The notes: generated by a model not told the origin, from the letters alone. A DNA stretch of 64,000 nucleotides from Microbacterium paludicola (GCF_015235415.1 NZ_JADGLL010000011.1:1-64000); one strand, 5' to 3'; counted from the first letter of the stretch, positions 23,269 to 34,200 are shown. Numbers and translations are program-made.

Positions 23269-24957
23269 TCACCGACCGGCCAGGGCGTTCGCCTTCTGGA
23301 TCCCCGCGACGATCGCGACGAGCAGCCGCGGCGCGTCATCCCGATCGAGCCTCACGCGCACGAAGTGCCCGGCCGTGGCATCCCGGGCAGCATCGAGCGT
23401 CTCGCGGAACTCCCCCGTCGTTCCCACGTCGTGCACCACGGCGCCGCTCGCGCCGAGCGCAGGCGGCAGCGCCGTCCAGTCCCACCGCGGGATGTCCTGG
23501 TACACCGCGTCGGGGCTCTGGATCTTCCGCTCCACCGTGTAGCCGTCGTTGTCGAGCAGCAGCACGACGGGCGCGCTCGGGTGCGAGAGCAGGCGCCCGA
23601 GCTCCTGGATCGTGAGCTGCGCGGATCCGTCGCCGATCACGAGCACGGGACGGCGATCGGGTCGCGCGACGGCGGCGCCCCACGCGGCGGGAAGCGTGTA
23701 CCCGATGGACGACCACACCGGCTGCCCGAGCAGGTCGCTGCGGTCGGGAAGGGTGAGGTCGACGGCGCCGTAGAAGGCGGTGCCGGCCTCGGCGATCAGG
23801 GTGGTGCCGGGGTGGATCCAGTCCTGCAGCAGCGCCCACATCGTCGTGTGGTCGAGGGGTGCCGCGTCGTCCGTCGCCGCCGGCGGAACGGGCGTGGGCG
23901 GCACGTCCTCCTGCGGCGTGAAGCCGAGGTCCGCGACGACCTCGCCGAGCGCGGCGAGCCCTTCCTCGAGCCGCACTCCCGGGTACACCGCGGGCCCGAT
24001 GCGCGCGTGGTCGAGCGCGAGCTCGATGGCGTGGGCCGGCTGGTAGCGGTGGCTGAAGTGGCCCGTGGTGAAGTCGCTGAAGACCGTGCCGACCATCACC
24101 AGCACCCCGGCGTCGTCCACGACCGCCTGCGATCCGGGATCCTTCGTGTTCACGCCGAGGTACGTCCCGAGACTCGCGGGATGCGTCTCATCCAGGATCG
24201 CCTTCGAGCCGACCTGGGACGCGATCCGGATGCCGGGAACCTGGGCCAGGCGCGCGACGCTCGCCTCGAGACCGCGACGGTGGACGCCGGGCCCCGCGAG
24301 CACCGTGAGGCGGTCCATGCGGGGAAGGCGGTCGCGCAGCGCGTCGGTGAACGCGGCGACGGCCTCGGGGTCGCTCGGCGGCGGCACGAGCGGCGTCCGC
24401 AGGCGGTCAGCAGGCACCGGATGACGGGCGAGGTCGAGCGGCACGCCGAGGTACACGGGCTTGCTCGTGGCGAGCATCGTCTCGAGCACGCGGTCGATCG
24501 CGCCGGCCGGATCCGTCGCATCCAGCACCGCCTGCGCGACCGTCACCTCGGCGAACATCCGCACGAAGTGGAGGAAGTCGCCGTCCAGCAGCGTGTGATG
24601 AAGCCGCGCGCCGCTGCGGATCGCCTCGCTGCTCGGCAGCCCCGCGATGTGCACGACGGGGACGTCCTCGGCGTAGGAGCCGGCGATGCCGTTCACGGCC
24701 GACAGCTCGCCGACGCCGTAGGTCGTCACGACCGCGCCGGCACAGCGCCCGACGCGGGCGTAGCCGTCGGCGGCGTATGCGGCGTTGAGCTCGTTCGCCG
24801 ACCCCATCCACTCGAGGTCGTCGCCCGCGAGCATCTCGTCGAGCAGATTCAGGTTGAAGTCGCCGGGAAGGCCGAACAGGTGGCGGCAGCCGAGCTGCGT
24901 CAGGCGCGCGGCGAGGTATCGCCCGACCGTGACCGTGCCGGCGTCGAGCTCAGCCAC
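23269..24957 (-). CDS. thiamine-diphosphate 2-keto-acid decarboxylase (indolepyruvate/phenylpyruvate type)
   Basis: A 562-aa ThDP enzyme of the pyruvate/indolepyruvate decarboxylase branch. The N-terminal domain begins V-G-R-Y-L-A-A-R-L and has G-L-P-G-D-F-N-L. The catalytic Glu lies in S-A-N-E-L-N-A-A-Y-A-A-D-G-Y-A-R, the H-H motif in A-R-L-H-H-T-L-L, and the ThDP/Mg motif G-D-G-S-A-Q with the downstream D-N-D-G-Y-T-V. It decarboxylates branched or aromatic 2-keto acids to aldehydes. It overlaps the upstream amino-acid dehydrogenase by eight bases. Pairing with a Leu/Phe-type dehydrogenase indicates an Ehrlich-like route, or indole-3-acetaldehyde formation if tryptophan-derived. Confidence 0.87.
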   Translation of the reverse strand: MAELDAGTVTVGRYLAARLTQLGCRHLFGLPGDFNLNLLDEMLAGDDLEWMGSANELNAAYAADGYARVGRCAGAVVTTYGVGELSAVNGIAGSYAEDVPVVHIAGLPSSEAIRSGARLHHTLLDGDFLHFVRMFAEVTVAQAVLDATDPAGAIDRVLETMLATSKPVYLGVPLDLARHPVPADRLRTPLVPPPSDPEAVAAFTDALRDRLPRMDRLTVLAGPGVHRRGLEASVARLAQVPGIRIASQVGSKAILDETHPASLGTYLGVNTKDPGSQAVVDDAGVLVMVGTVFSDFTTGHFSHRYQPAHAIELALDHARIGPAVYPGVRLEEGLAALGEVVADLGFTPQEDVPPTPVPPAATDDAAPLDHTTMWALLQDWIHPGTTLIAEAGTAFYGAVDLTLPDRSDLLGQPVWSSIGYTLPAAWGAAVARPDRRPVLVIGDGSAQLTIQELGRLLSHPSAPVVLLLDNDGYTVERKIQSPDAVYQDIPRWDWTALPPALGASGAVVHDVGTTGEFRETLDAARDATAGHFVRVRLDRDDAPRLLVAIVAGIQKANALAGR

Positions 24958-26029
24958 GCCCGGCCGCCAGGCGAGCCGCGACGAGCTCGTCGGCCGCGAT
25001 GCCGGTCGGGATCCCGGCGTCCGCGGACCGCGACAGGATCTCGCGCGCCGTGTCGCCGATCCGGCGCACGTCGGCCGTCACGACGTCGGGCTCGTGCTTC
25101 AGCCGCTCCAGCCCGGCGAGGTGGATGACGCCACCCGCGTTGGCGACGTAGTCGGGAACCCACAGGATGCCGGCGGCGTGAAGCGCGGCGTCCTCATCCT
25201 GCGTCGGCAGCTGGTTGTTCGCGGCGCCGCAGACGAGCCGCGCCCCGAGAGACGTCACGCGGTCGACAGTGACCGTCGCGCCGAGCGCGCACGGGGCGTA
25301 GACGTCGAGCGGGCCGGCGAGCGACTCGGCGAGCGTCACCGCGCCGCCGGTCGCGGCGCTCACGCGCTCGCGCGCGGCGGGATCCGGATCGGCGACGACG
25401 ACGTTCGCACCCTCGTCGAGCAGCAGGCGGGTCAGCACGCCGCCGACCTTCCCGGCGCCCTCGACGCCGACCGTCCGGTCGTGCAGGCCCGACTCGCCCC
25501 AGAGGCGCTCGGCGCCGGCGCGCATGGCGGAGAAGACGCCGAGCGCGGTGGCGGGGCCGCTGTCGCCGGCACCGCCCGCACCCGCGGTGCGGCCGGTCAG
25601 GTGAGTGGTGGTCTCGCCGACGATGTCGAGGTCGTCCGAGTTGGTGCCGAGATCCGCCGCCGTGACGTAGCGGCCGTCGAGCGAGTCGACGAACCGGCCG
25701 TACGCCCGCAGCAGCTCGGGGGTCTTCGCCGTGCGCGGGTCGCCGATGATGACGGCCTTGCCGCCACCGAACGGAAGGCCGGCCGCGGCGTTCTTCGAGG
25801 TCATCCCGCGCGAGAGGCGAAGCACGTCGTGGAGGGCATCCTGATCGGTGTCGTACGACTTGAAGCGGGTGCCGCCCAACGCCGGACCGAGGGTCGTGTC
25901 GTGGATCGCGATGATCGCGCGCAGCCCCGACTCCTCGTCGTGGCAGTAGAGCACCTCTTCGTGCCCGTCGATCACCTCGTCGCCGATGTCGAGCGCCTCT
26001 GCCGCCGGGGCGATGGTCATTGTCCGCAT
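24950..26029 (-). CDS. Leu/Phe/Val-type amino-acid dehydrogenase
   Basis: NAD-dependent Glu/Leu/Phe/Val dehydrogenase superfamily member of 359 aa. The N-terminal catalytic domain has G-P-A-L-G-G-T-R-F, L-S-R-G-M-T-S-K-N-A-A-A-G-L and G-G-G-K-A-V-I (catalytic Lys residues), then D-L-G-T-N-S-D-D-L. The Rossmann fold reads G-V-E-G-A-G-K-V-G, and the C-terminus has C-G-A-A-N-N-Q-L and P-D-Y-V-A-N-A-G-G-V. It lacks the extra length of GDH. ATG 26029 has GAGGAG seven bases upstream; a GTG at 26044 would overlap that site. It forms 2-keto acids that the next enzyme decarboxylates. Confidence 0.88.
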   Translation of the reverse strand: MRTMTIAPAAEALDIGDEVIDGHEEVLYCHDEESGLRAIIAIHDTTLGPALGGTRFKSYDTDQDALHDVLRLSRGMTSKNAAAGLPFGGGKAVIIGDPRTAKTPELLRAYGRFVDSLDGRYVTAADLGTNSDDLDIVGETTTHLTGRTAGAGGAGDSGPATALGVFSAMRAGAERLWGESGLHDRTVGVEGAGKVGGVLTRLLLDEGANVVVADPDPAARERVSAATGGAVTLAESLAGPLDVYAPCALGATVTVDRVTSLGARLVCGAANNQLPTQDEDAALHAAGILWVPDYVANAGGVIHLAGLERLKHEPDVVTADVRRIGDTAREILSRSADAGIPTGIAADELVAARLAAGRG

Positions 26030-26282
26030 CTCGATGCTCCTCACTCGGCGCCGCGCGCCTGTGGGCGTCGTCGCCGTTCGTGTGCCGCGCCTGGCCGTGG
26101 GTGTCGGGCAGGACGCACCCCGCCGCGGATCGCACGGAGGGGATGCAAGAAGTATGCGAACGCGCGCTCGGCGGCGTCAATCACTCGCGCGGCGACCGTG
26201 CATCCCGCCGGGTCGGAGGCGCGTCGGTGGCACGCGGGGTGCGCACTCTGCGAGGTCCGAGCGGCGAGGCCTCGGACGAGGA

Positions 26283-27158
26283 TCAGGCGTCGAGCACCGT
26301 GGCGATCGCCTGCGCGACGCCGCCGTCCTGGAGCGATCCGGTCGTGTCGGTGGCGGCCGCGATCACTTCCTCGGGCGAGTTCGCCATCACGAACGCGCGG
26401 CCGCCGTTGCGGGCGGCCCACTGGAACATCCCGATGTCGTTGCGGCCGTCGCCGATCACAACGACATCCTGCGGGGCGATCCCCTGCCACTCGCGCACCT
26501 GCTCGAGCGCGGTGCCCTTGTCGACGCCCTTCGGCGCGATGTCGAGCCAGGCGCTCCAGCCGACCGCGTACGAGACGTGCTGCAGGCCGATCCGCTCGAC
26601 GAGCTGGATGAAGTCGACGTCGTCGCGACGGCCGTCGTCGTGGTTGTGCTCGGGCGAGACGACGACGACGCGCGCGACCTCGTGGCGCTTCATCTCCTCG
26701 AACTCGACGTGACGGGCGTCGTCGCGGTTCAGGCCCCAGTCCTCGACGTAGTCGGTGTAGAGGCGCGTGCCGTCGGCGAGCTCGACGAGGTAGTTCGCGC
26801 CGGGAAGGTGCTCGTGAAGCAGCGTGAGCACCTCGGCCGGGTCGAACGTCTCGGTGGTGTGACGGGCGTAGCCGGTCTGCTGGGTCGAGTCGCGAGACAG
26901 GATGGCCGCCCCGTTCGAGCACACGACGTATTCGGGCAGGATCGCCAGGCCATGCAGGATGTGGGAGGTCGCCTCCCAGCTGCGACCGGTCGCGATCGTG
27001 ACGATGTGGCCCTCGCCGACGGCGCGGCGCACCGCGTCCTCGACGCCGGGGCTGAACGTGTCGTCCTCGAAGATCACCGTGCCGTCGAGGTCGAGCGCGA
27101 TGAGCTTGCGGCCCGGCCGGATGTCGGCCTCGTTCTGCGTGGTGGCGGGGTTCGTCAT
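26283..27158 (-). CDS. HAD-IIB (Cof-like) hydrolase
   Basis: Haloacid-dehalogenase-superfamily phosphatase of 291 aa. Motif I I-A-L-D-L-D-G-T, motif II T-I-A-T-G-R-S, a C2B-type cap between, motif III Lys in A-P-K-G-V-D-K-G and motif [12 protein letters not shown] are all present. Typical substrates are sugar phosphates or flavin intermediates; not determinable here. ATG 27158 overlaps the serS stop by four bases (ATGA), so it is co-expressed with serS. Confidence 0.88.
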   Translation of the reverse strand: MTNPATTQNEADIRPGRKLIALDLDGTVIFEDDTFSPGVEDAVRRAVGEGHIVTIATGRSWEATSHILHGLAILPEYVVCSNGAAILSRDSTQQTGYARHTTETFDPAEVLTLLHEHLPGANYLVELADGTRLYTDYVEDWGLNRDDARHVEFEEMKRHEVARVVVVSPEHNHDDGRRDDVDFIQLVERIGLQHVSYAVGWSAWLDIAPKGVDKGTALEQVREWQGIAPQDVVVIGDGRNDIGMFQWAARNGGRAFVMANSPEEVIAAATDTTGSLQDGGVAQAIATVLDA

Positions 27159-28435
27159 GCGATGGGCTCCAGCACCTCGAGGCCACCCAGGTACGGTCGC
27201 AGCACCTCGGGCACCACGACCGACCCATCCGGCCGCTGGTGCGTCTCGAGGATCGCGACGATCCAGCGGGTCGTGGCGAGAGTGCCGTTGAGCGTGGCGA
27301 CGTGCTGCGTCTTCGCGCCGTCCGGGCGGTGCCGGATGTCGAGGCGCCGGGCCTGGTACGTCGTGCAGTTCGACGTGGAGGTGAGCTCGCGGTACGCGCC
27401 CTGCGTGGGAACCCACGCCTCGGTGTCGTACTTGCGCGCGGCGCTCGAGCCGAGGTCGCCGGCGGCCACATCGATCACGCGGTAGGCGAGGCCGAGCGAC
27501 TGCAGCATCTCCTCCTCCAGGCCGAGCAGCCGGGCGTGCTCCGCCTCGGCCTCCTCGGGCTTTGCGTAGACGAACATCTCGAGCTTGTTGAACTGGTGCA
27601 CGCGGATGATGCCGCGGGTGTCCTTGCCGTACGAGCCAGCCTCGCGGCGGTAGCAGGTCGACCATCCGGCGTAGCGCAGGGGGCCCTGCTGCAGGTCGAC
27701 GATCTCGTCCTTGTGGTAGCCGGCGAGCGCGACCTCGCTCGTGCCGACGAGGTACAGGTCGTCGGCTTCGAGGCGGTAGATCTCGTCGGCGTGCGCGCCG
27801 AGGAACCCGGTGCCCGACATGATGTCGGGGCGCACGAGCGTGGGCGTGATCATGGGCGTGAACCCGGCCTCGAGGGCCTTCGTCAGCGCGTAGTTCATGA
27901 GGGCGATCTCGAGTCGCGCGCCGACGCCCTTGAGGAAGTAGAACCGGGCGCCCGAGACCTTCGCGCCGCGCTCCATGTCGATCGCGCCGAGCTTCTCGCC
28001 GAGGGCGAGGTGGTCGAGGGGCCCGTCGGGGAACTCGGATGCGTCGAAGGCGGGGCGGTCACCGACCTCGCGCAGCACGACGAAGTCGTCCTCGCCACCC
28101 TCGGGCACGCCGTCGAGCACGACGTTCTCGATCTTCGACATCGCCGCGACGAAGGCCTCCTCGGCGGCGTTGACCGCCTGCTGGGCTTCCTTCACGCCGT
28201 TGGCGAGCTCCTTCGCCTGGGCGACGAGCGCGGCCTTCTCGTCCTTCGGCGCCGCGGCGACCGTCTTGCCGAAGGCGTTCTGCTCGGCGCGCAGCTCCTC
28301 GAAGGCGGTGATCGCCGTGCGCCGGGCCTTCTCGGCCTCGATCGCGGCGGTGACCGTCTCGGGCGAGTGACCACGCGCCACCTGCGAGCGGATCACGAGG
28401 TCAGGGTTGTCGCGGAGGAGCACGGGATCGATCAC
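27155..28435 (-). CDS. serS: seryl-tRNA synthetase
   Basis: Class II aminoacyl-tRNA synthetase, 426 aa. The N-terminal coiled-coil arm (about 30-105) contacts the long variable arm of tRNA-Ser. Class II motif 2 ([14 protein letters not shown]) and motif 3 near [17 protein letters not shown] are evident. It starts [12 protein letters not shown], the usual N-terminus. It lies 5-7 kb from two tRNA-Ser genes and is coupled to a HAD hydrolase. Confidence 0.97.
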   Translation of the reverse strand: MIDPVLLRDNPDLVIRSQVARGHSPETVTAAIEAEKARRTAITAFEELRAEQNAFGKTVAAAPKDEKAALVAQAKELANGVKEAQQAVNAAEEAFVAAMSKIENVVLDGVPEGGEDDFVVLREVGDRPAFDASEFPDGPLDHLALGEKLGAIDMERGAKVSGARFYFLKGVGARLEIALMNYALTKALEAGFTPMITPTLVRPDIMSGTGFLGAHADEIYRLEADDLYLVGTSEVALAGYHKDEIVDLQQGPLRYAGWSTCYRREAGSYGKDTRGIIRVHQFNKLEMFVYAKPEEAEAEHARLLGLEEEMLQSLGLAYRVIDVAAGDLGSSAARKYDTEAWVPTQGAYRELTSTSNCTTYQARRLDIRHRPDGAKTQHVATLNGTLATTRWIVAILETHQRPDGSVVVPEVLRPYLGGLEVLEPIA

Positions 28436-28485
28436 CCCGCCAGTCTAGGCCGCGCGTCTTTCCGCGCCGGTCGTTGTCTCCCCTC

Positions 28486-28580
28486 CGGTCGTTGAGCGGA
28501 GCGAAGCGGAGTCGAAACGGGTTGAGCGACACTTCGACTCGCTTCGCTCGCTCAGTGCGGGTCTCCGCGAGTCGAAACCT
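28486..28580. repeat. Microbacteriaceae-type intergenic inverted repeat
   Basis: Left arm around 28491-28516 (TTGAGCGGAGCGAAGCGGAG then TCGAA) and right arm 28532-28555 (TTCGACTCGCTTCGCTCGCT then CAG) are imperfect complements; a further partial copy ends at 28577. Same family as at about 39650 and 63950. Such sequences are abundant between genes in this family and act as REP-like elements or terminators. Confidence 0.7.
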
Positions 28581-28684
28581 CACTCCCCACGGCCATCACT
28601 CCCCACCCAAATCTTCACTCCCCTCCGCCGCCAATCCTACGAAAAATCCTCTCCACACCCCTTCCGACTTTCGAACATCCGTAC

Positions 28685-28690
28685 TATAAT
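28685..28690 (+). promoter_or_regulatory. -10 box placed for a leaderless mRNA
   Basis: TATAAT ends six bases before the ATG of the DUF222-HNH gene, so transcription should begin at or beside the A of ATG. No Shine-Dalgarno precedes this start. A weak -35 (TTCCGA, 28662-28667) has 17-base spacing. Confidence 0.6.
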
Positions 28691-28696
28691 GGCCTC

Positions 28697-29992
28697 ATGC
28701 CGCAAAGCCCGTTCGAGGACCGTTGGGAGCTCTCCCCCGCCCAGCAGGATCACGTGCGTGCGGTCAAGGAGGCCCTCACCGAACTGGCCCGAGCCAAGGC
28801 GGGCATCGCGGCGGTGGAGGCCGCACTTCACGCGCGAGCGCAGGAGATCGCGCTCGACATCCTGAACTCCATCCCCGGCGCCCCGTCCAAGTACGCGGTC
28901 CCGATCCGCTCGATGGCGGCGGATCTCGCGGCCGTCCAGCACGTGTCCGACGCCACGATGCGCAACCGGATGGAAGACGCGACCGCGATGATCGAGCGCT
29001 TCCCGGCGACGTTCACGGCGCTGTGCGAGATGGGGATCTCCGCCGCGCACGCCGCCGTCGTCTGCGACGAGGGCGAGCGCCTGGCCGACGACGAGGTCCG
29101 CGCGCGATACGAGGGAATCGCGCTGCAGTTCGCCGACACGACCCCGGCGAAGCTGCGCCCGATCTGCCAGGCCGTCGCCGAGCGCCTCGAGCCGCAGACG
29201 ATCGCCGAGCGCCACGAGCAGGCGAACGAGCGGCGCGGAATGTGGCTCACCCCCGAGCGCGACGGCATGGCCCTGATCCAGCTTCTTGTGGATGCGGCTC
29301 TCGCCGAGGGAATCGACGACCGCACGATGGCTATCGCCCGCGAGGTGAAGGCCGGGCTCTCGGAGGAGGATGAGGATCCGCGCACGCTCGCGCAGATTCG
29401 CGCGGATGTCGTGACCGACATGCTGCTCACCGCTGCGCCGACCGCCCACGGAGACGGCCTGGACGCGATCCGCGCCGTCGTCCATGTGACGATTCCGGCT
29501 GAGGTCATCGCGGGCGCCGACGACCGCGCCGCGCACTCGCCTCGCGTGGGCGTCATCGCCCCGTCGACCGCGCGCTGCCTCGCCGGCAAGACGTACACGT
29601 GGGCGCGGCTGTTCCAGGACCCGAAGACCGGTGCCCTCACGGCGGTCGATTCCTACGTCCCGACGGCCGAGCAGCGCCGCTTCCTCACCGCGCGCGACGA
29701 GCACTGCCGCTTCCCGGGCTGCCGTCGCCCGGTGTACCGCTGCGACCTCGATCACACCGTTCCCTACTCCGAGGGCGGCGCCACGCACGTCGACAACCTT
29801 GGGGCCCTGTGCCGCGCACACCACGTGCTCAAGCACAACTCCGCCTGGAGCGCGAGGAACCTCGGCCGCGGCCTCTACGAGTGGACGAGCCCGACCGGCC
29901 AGGTCCTCGACGAATCCCCGCCGTCCGCGGTGCGCTTTATGGCCCTCGCCGCGGCCGACGAAGCCGCCGGCGCCGATCCACCACCGTTCTGA
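28697..29992 (+). CDS. DUF222/HNH endonuclease-domain protein (13E12 family)
   Basis: A 431-aa actinobacterial protein with an N-terminal DUF222 region (about 20-300) and a C-terminal HNH nuclease. The HNH core is R-D-E-H-C-R-F-P-G-C, C-D-L-D-H-T-V-P-Y, G-G-A-T-H-V-D-N-L-G-A-L-C and H-H-V-L-K-H, with both zinc Cys pairs and the catalytic His intact. This family (including mycobacterial REP13E12) is multi-copy in actinobacterial genomes and sometimes mobile or recombination-prone; the biochemical role is unsettled. It appears leaderless from the TATAAT position and follows an intergenic repeat. Low relation to neighbours. Confidence 0.88.
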   Translation: MPQSPFEDRWELSPAQQDHVRAVKEALTELARAKAGIAAVEAALHARAQEIALDILNSIPGAPSKYAVPIRSMAADLAAVQHVSDATMRNRMEDATAMIERFPATFTALCEMGISAAHAAVVCDEGERLADDEVRARYEGIALQFADTTPAKLRPICQAVAERLEPQTIAERHEQANERRGMWLTPERDGMALIQLLVDAALAEGIDDRTMAIAREVKAGLSEEDEDPRTLAQIRADVVTDMLLTAAPTAHGDGLDAIRAVVHVTIPAEVIAGADDRAAHSPRVGVIAPSTARCLAGKTYTWARLFQDPKTGALTAVDSYVPTAEQRRFLTARDEHCRFPGCRRPVYRCDLDHTVPYSEGGATHVDNLGALCRAHHVLKHNSAWSARNLGRGLYEWTSPTGQVLDESPPSAVRFMALAAADEAAGADPPPF

Positions 29993-30095
29993 CGCCGTGG
30001 CCCGTCGGCTCAGCCGGCGACGATGACGCAGCGGTAGCGCGCGTGGGTGAGACCGACGATGTTCTGACCACGGGCGACCCTCGGCGCCATGAGGG

Positions 30096-31259
30096 TCAGT
30101 CGTCCGAGTCGTCCCGTGGCGGCTCTCCGGGCTCGTCGTCTTCCTCCGAGGCACGCTCAATCGCGTCCACGACGCTGATGACTTCGTCCTCGACGAGGTC
30201 CTCGCCTTCCACGGGCACGAGATCGATGGGGGCATCGTCGGCCAGGTGCGGGTACTTCTCGATGAGGAAGCGTCGACGGTACGCGAGGTCTGCTGCGTCG
30301 ACGATCCCCTCGAGCGCCGCCCAGTTCATCGTTCCGCCGATGAGGATTCCGATCGCGGGCACGATCTTGCCCAGCCCCTGCTTGTAGAGGCGACCGCCGA
30401 AACTAGGTGCGAGCTTATGCACAACGCGGGCAACGAGACTCTCGTTCAGCAACACCTCCCAACTCCTGCCACGCATGAGGTTCTGAGTCAGCTTGGAGAG
30501 GTCACCGAGCGCCGCCATCTTCGAGGACGTCGAGGCGGCCGTGCCGAGGTTGATCACCGACAGGATGAACAGCTTCTCGGCGGGATCTTCCGGGTCGTAT
30601 CCGTACTGCAGCGCGACATGACCCACAGCGCGAGATGACACTCCCAGGAGGAACGCTGCATCACCCGCCATGGCGCCGGCGATCACGCCGATGCCAGGTG
30701 CGGCTGCTGCCCCGGCACCGACGGTTACGACAGCCTGACTGCCTGTGACCAGGATGCCGGCCCCGACCCCGGACATCGCCGCGGCTGCTGGGTAGTACCA
30801 GCTCGCGCCGACGCCCCGAACCGTGTCGATCTGCTTCAGGTCGAGCCGGCGCAGGTGGAAGAGTTCCGATACGTCGTGCCCGCGCTTCCGATGCTTCTTG
30901 AGGATCCATGCCGGACTCAGGCCAACGCGCGCCAGCCGTGCGCCTGTCTTCTGCATTGAAGCGATCGCGTGCGGACCCCAATCGGCAACTTTCTCCGGCA
31001 CCAGCTCGGCCGCCTTTGCGGCCCCTTTTCGCACCCCTCCCGCACCAGCCGCGAGCGCCTTCCTGCCCTTGTCCGCGACGCCGTTGACGTTGGGATGCCG
31101 CTCGAGGAAGGCGTCCGTCTTCGCCCCGACTGCTTTCGCTCCTGCCGCGACGCGCTCACCGATCTCCTGCCCGAACTGGGTCAGCGGCCGACCGCGGTAG
31201 GACTGGACGCGCTTCCACGCCTCGCGCTCATACTCGGAAAGCTCTTCAATGCCGTTCAC
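30096..31259 (-). CDS. EcsC-family protein
   Basis: A 387-aa protein with the EcsC core: N-terminal L-S-E-Y-E-R-E-A-W-K-R-V, a long Ala/Gly-rich helical section with weak membrane character (about 155-215), Y-G-Y-D-P-E-D-P-A-E-K-L-F-I-L (family signature), and an acidic C-terminal tail rich in Glu and Asp. EcsC was named from the B. subtilis Ecs cluster; its mechanism is unknown. The ATG at 31259 overlaps the stop of the giant restriction-modification gene as ATGA, so it is translated from the same message. That link suggests an accessory function in the same defence locus. Confidence 0.8.
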   Translation of the reverse strand: MNGIEELSEYEREAWKRVQSYRGRPLTQFGQEIGERVAAGAKAVGAKTDAFLERHPNVNGVADKGRKALAAGAGGVRKGAAKAAELVPEKVADWGPHAIASMQKTGARLARVGLSPAWILKKHRKRGHDVSELFHLRRLDLKQIDTVRGVGASWYYPAAAAMSGVGAGILVTGSQAVVTVGAGAAAAPGIGVIAGAMAGDAAFLLGVSSRAVGHVALQYGYDPEDPAEKLFILSVINLGTAASTSSKMAALGDLSKLTQNLMRGRSWEVLLNESLVARVVHKLAPSFGGRLYKQGLGKIVPAIGILIGGTMNWAALEGIVDAADLAYRRRFLIEKYPHLADDAPIDLVPVEGEDLVEDEVISVVDAIERASEEDDEPGEPPRDDSDD

Positions 31260-34200
31260 TCGATCACCTCGAAGGTCGGGAGTTCTGCGATCAGGCGCTG
31301 CGTCTCGAGGCTGACCGTCACGAGCGAGCGGATCAGGTCGACCACGTAACGCGGATTCTCGTGCTCTCGGAGCCAGGCGTTCGGGTCGTTCACGATGCCC
31401 GAGGCCTTGTCGACGGTCACCTTATAGCGGTCGAGCACCCATTCGAGCGGGCTGCGGCCGCCGACCTTGTACTCGCTCTCCTTGAGCGGGATCCCCGTGA
31501 TCGTGAGGTGCGCGTTGTACCGGATCGCCGTGTGGTCCTTGCGAGACACCCAGGCGAGCTTGTCGATGCGATAGAGCTCGTACGGATCCGTCGGCGGATC
31601 TATCGAGGTGATCTGCTCGCCGAGGTCGGCGGGCGCGACGGTCTCGTAGTCGACATGCAGATCGGCCAGCTCACGACCGATACGCGCGTAGTCCGCGAAG
31701 CCCTTCACGACCGGGATGCGTGGAAGCATCTTCTGCAGGTCAGCCGCGAACGTCTCGCGGTACGTCGGGTGATGCAGCAGCGCGTAGACCGAGTAGAAGA
31801 TCTCATCCTTCGCCGCGGTGTCCTCCGCCGGCAGCGCCTCCCCTACGGCGGCGCGATAGCGGTCGAGGGTGGCGTCGGTGATGTTGTCGACGCGGCGGTA
31901 GCCGTCGACGACGTCGGCCGCGCCTTCGGCGAGGGAGGCGAAGTCAAAGCCGCCGGCCTCGGGACCAATAGTCGCCCAGGTGTAGCGCGGGAAGAGCTGG
32001 GATGCGCCACTGTAGTCGAGGCTCGGGATCGCAGTGACGACGTGCGGAAGCGTCGCCTTTCGCTGGTCAGTGCCGACCGCAATCGCTAGATTCTCGTGCG
32101 CTGCGGTCGGCCACATCGCGGGAATTCGATAGAGCATCTCCGTGAGCTTGGCGTGGCCGTCGAGGTACATGTGTTGTTTCGTGAACGGGCGGTACTGGGC
32201 ACTCCGAAAACCATTGACGTCGATGACTGTGGCACGGTTGCGCTTCAGATCGGCCACATTCGGGCGCGACCACGCCCCGCGAGTCGAGTCGGCCGAGAGG
32301 ATGCGTTCCGGCGCCCTATCATCACCGGCGGCGATGGCTGCCCACACGCGCTCCCGTTCGGCATTGAGATGGTCGACATGAGTGCGGATATTCGATCTCA
32401 GCTCCGGTTCCGAGAAGTTGAACGCCCACGCATCACGGTTTGTCTTGACGCCGTTAGAGAACTCGCGAAAAACCGCCGTGGTCTCCGCTCTGCGTTTGGT
32501 CGCCTTGTCACCAATTGGCGTCCATGTCCCGAATCGCTCGTCACGCTGGTTGATCCAGTCGCCCGCTTCGTTGGGAGTCACCACGTCGTAGGCGGTGCCT
32601 TCGATGGACCGCTCTGCAACGAGCCGGTCGATCTTCTCCTCACGACTCAGGTAGTCGCCGACGTCCGCGTAATGGATGCGGGCAGGGCCCGCGTGATCTG
32701 CGGTCTTCACGAGGATCGTGATCGCGACGCCAGTTTGCGAGCCCTCGCCAAAGACTTTGCCACCCTCGGCCTGCCAGTTCTTCACCCGCTGGTTGCCCCT
32801 CAGGTTGTAGACGATGACGTCCGAGAACTCGCCGCCCCAGGTCTTGCGCACCCCATCCGCCGTGCCGCCGTCGATGAAGCCGCTGTTCGAAACGAAGGCA
32901 ATGACACCGCCCTCGGGACGCAGGCGATCCGTCGCCCAACGCAGCGCGCGGTAGTACGAGTCATACAGCCCGTTCTTGTTCGCTCCGCTCGACTCCTTCG
33001 CGTAAGTCGCCGCGATCCGACCGTCAATAAGCGAGTACTTCGCGTTCTGCGCGCCCTCGTTCGCGCTCGACTGACCGGCGCGGTACGGCGGGTTCATCAC
33101 GATCACGTCGATAGGCGTCGCGCGCTGCGCCTCCACGCGGGCAGTGTTCTCAGGGAAGACGCTCAAGGCGAGTTCACTCGCCCGTTCGTCCATCGCGAAG
33201 GTGTCCGTCAGGGAGATGCCGGGGAAGCCGTCATCCGGAAGCATCGTCCCCTCGGGGAGCTCCCCCGCCGCCACGGCCTGGTCCACGCACTCGCGGAAGA
33301 CGCTCTCGATGTTGACCGCGGCGATGTAGTAGCTCAGCAGCACGATCTCGTTCGCGAAGAGCTCGTGCTGGTACTTGCGGGCGAGATCCTGCGGCTTGAT
33401 CAGGCCGGTCTGCGCCAGCCGGGTGAGGAACGTGCCGGTGCCGACGAAGGGCTCGAGGATGTTCACGCCCTCGTCACTCAGGTGCTTGCCGAAATGCTGG
33501 GCGAGCGCGGCGTCCGCCGAACGCAGGATGTAATCGACGACCTCCACCGGGGTGAAGACGATGCCCATCGCGTCGGCGAGCTTCGGGAACGCCTTCGAGA
33601 AGAACTTGTCGTAGAGCGTGACGAGCATCCGCTGCTTCGCGGTGACCGAGTCGAGGCCGCGGATGCGCGAGGTGACGCTCGCGTAGAACGCGTCGAGCGG
33701 CTCGCGCTCCTTCTCGAACGCGGCGTTCTCGTGGAACGTCTCGAGCACCCGCTCCATCGACACCGACACCGGGTTGTCGTTTGTGAACGACCCCTCGGGG
33801 AACATCGCCTCGAACACCGGCTTGGTGATCAGGTGCTGCGCGAGCAGTTCGATCGCCTCGGGCTCGCCGATGCTCGGCGTCACCGTCGCGCGCAGCGCCT
33901 TGACGAACGCCTCGAACGGCGCACGGTCGTTGCCCTCGGCGTTGATGTGCGCCGTGATCAGGGCGATGAACCGCTGGGCGATCTGACCGATGTCGCCGGC
34001 CCAGTCGTCCCAGTACATGCGGTCGCCGACCTTGGCGACGAGCTTGGCGAAGACCGAGTCCTTCCAGGCCGCGGCGCTGTCGATGAGACCGGGAAGCATC
34101 GGCTGGACGTGCGTCGGAGAACCCGATCCGGCGCTCGGCTCTGTGTCCGTGGGCGGATCGGTCGGGGCCTCGAACGGCGAGTCCTTGCGCGGCTTCGGCT

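Noticed and set aside
23176..26611. Two long plus-strand frames (650 and 608 codons).
   Set aside because: Antisense to the decarboxylase, dehydrogenase and HAD genes; no domain signal.
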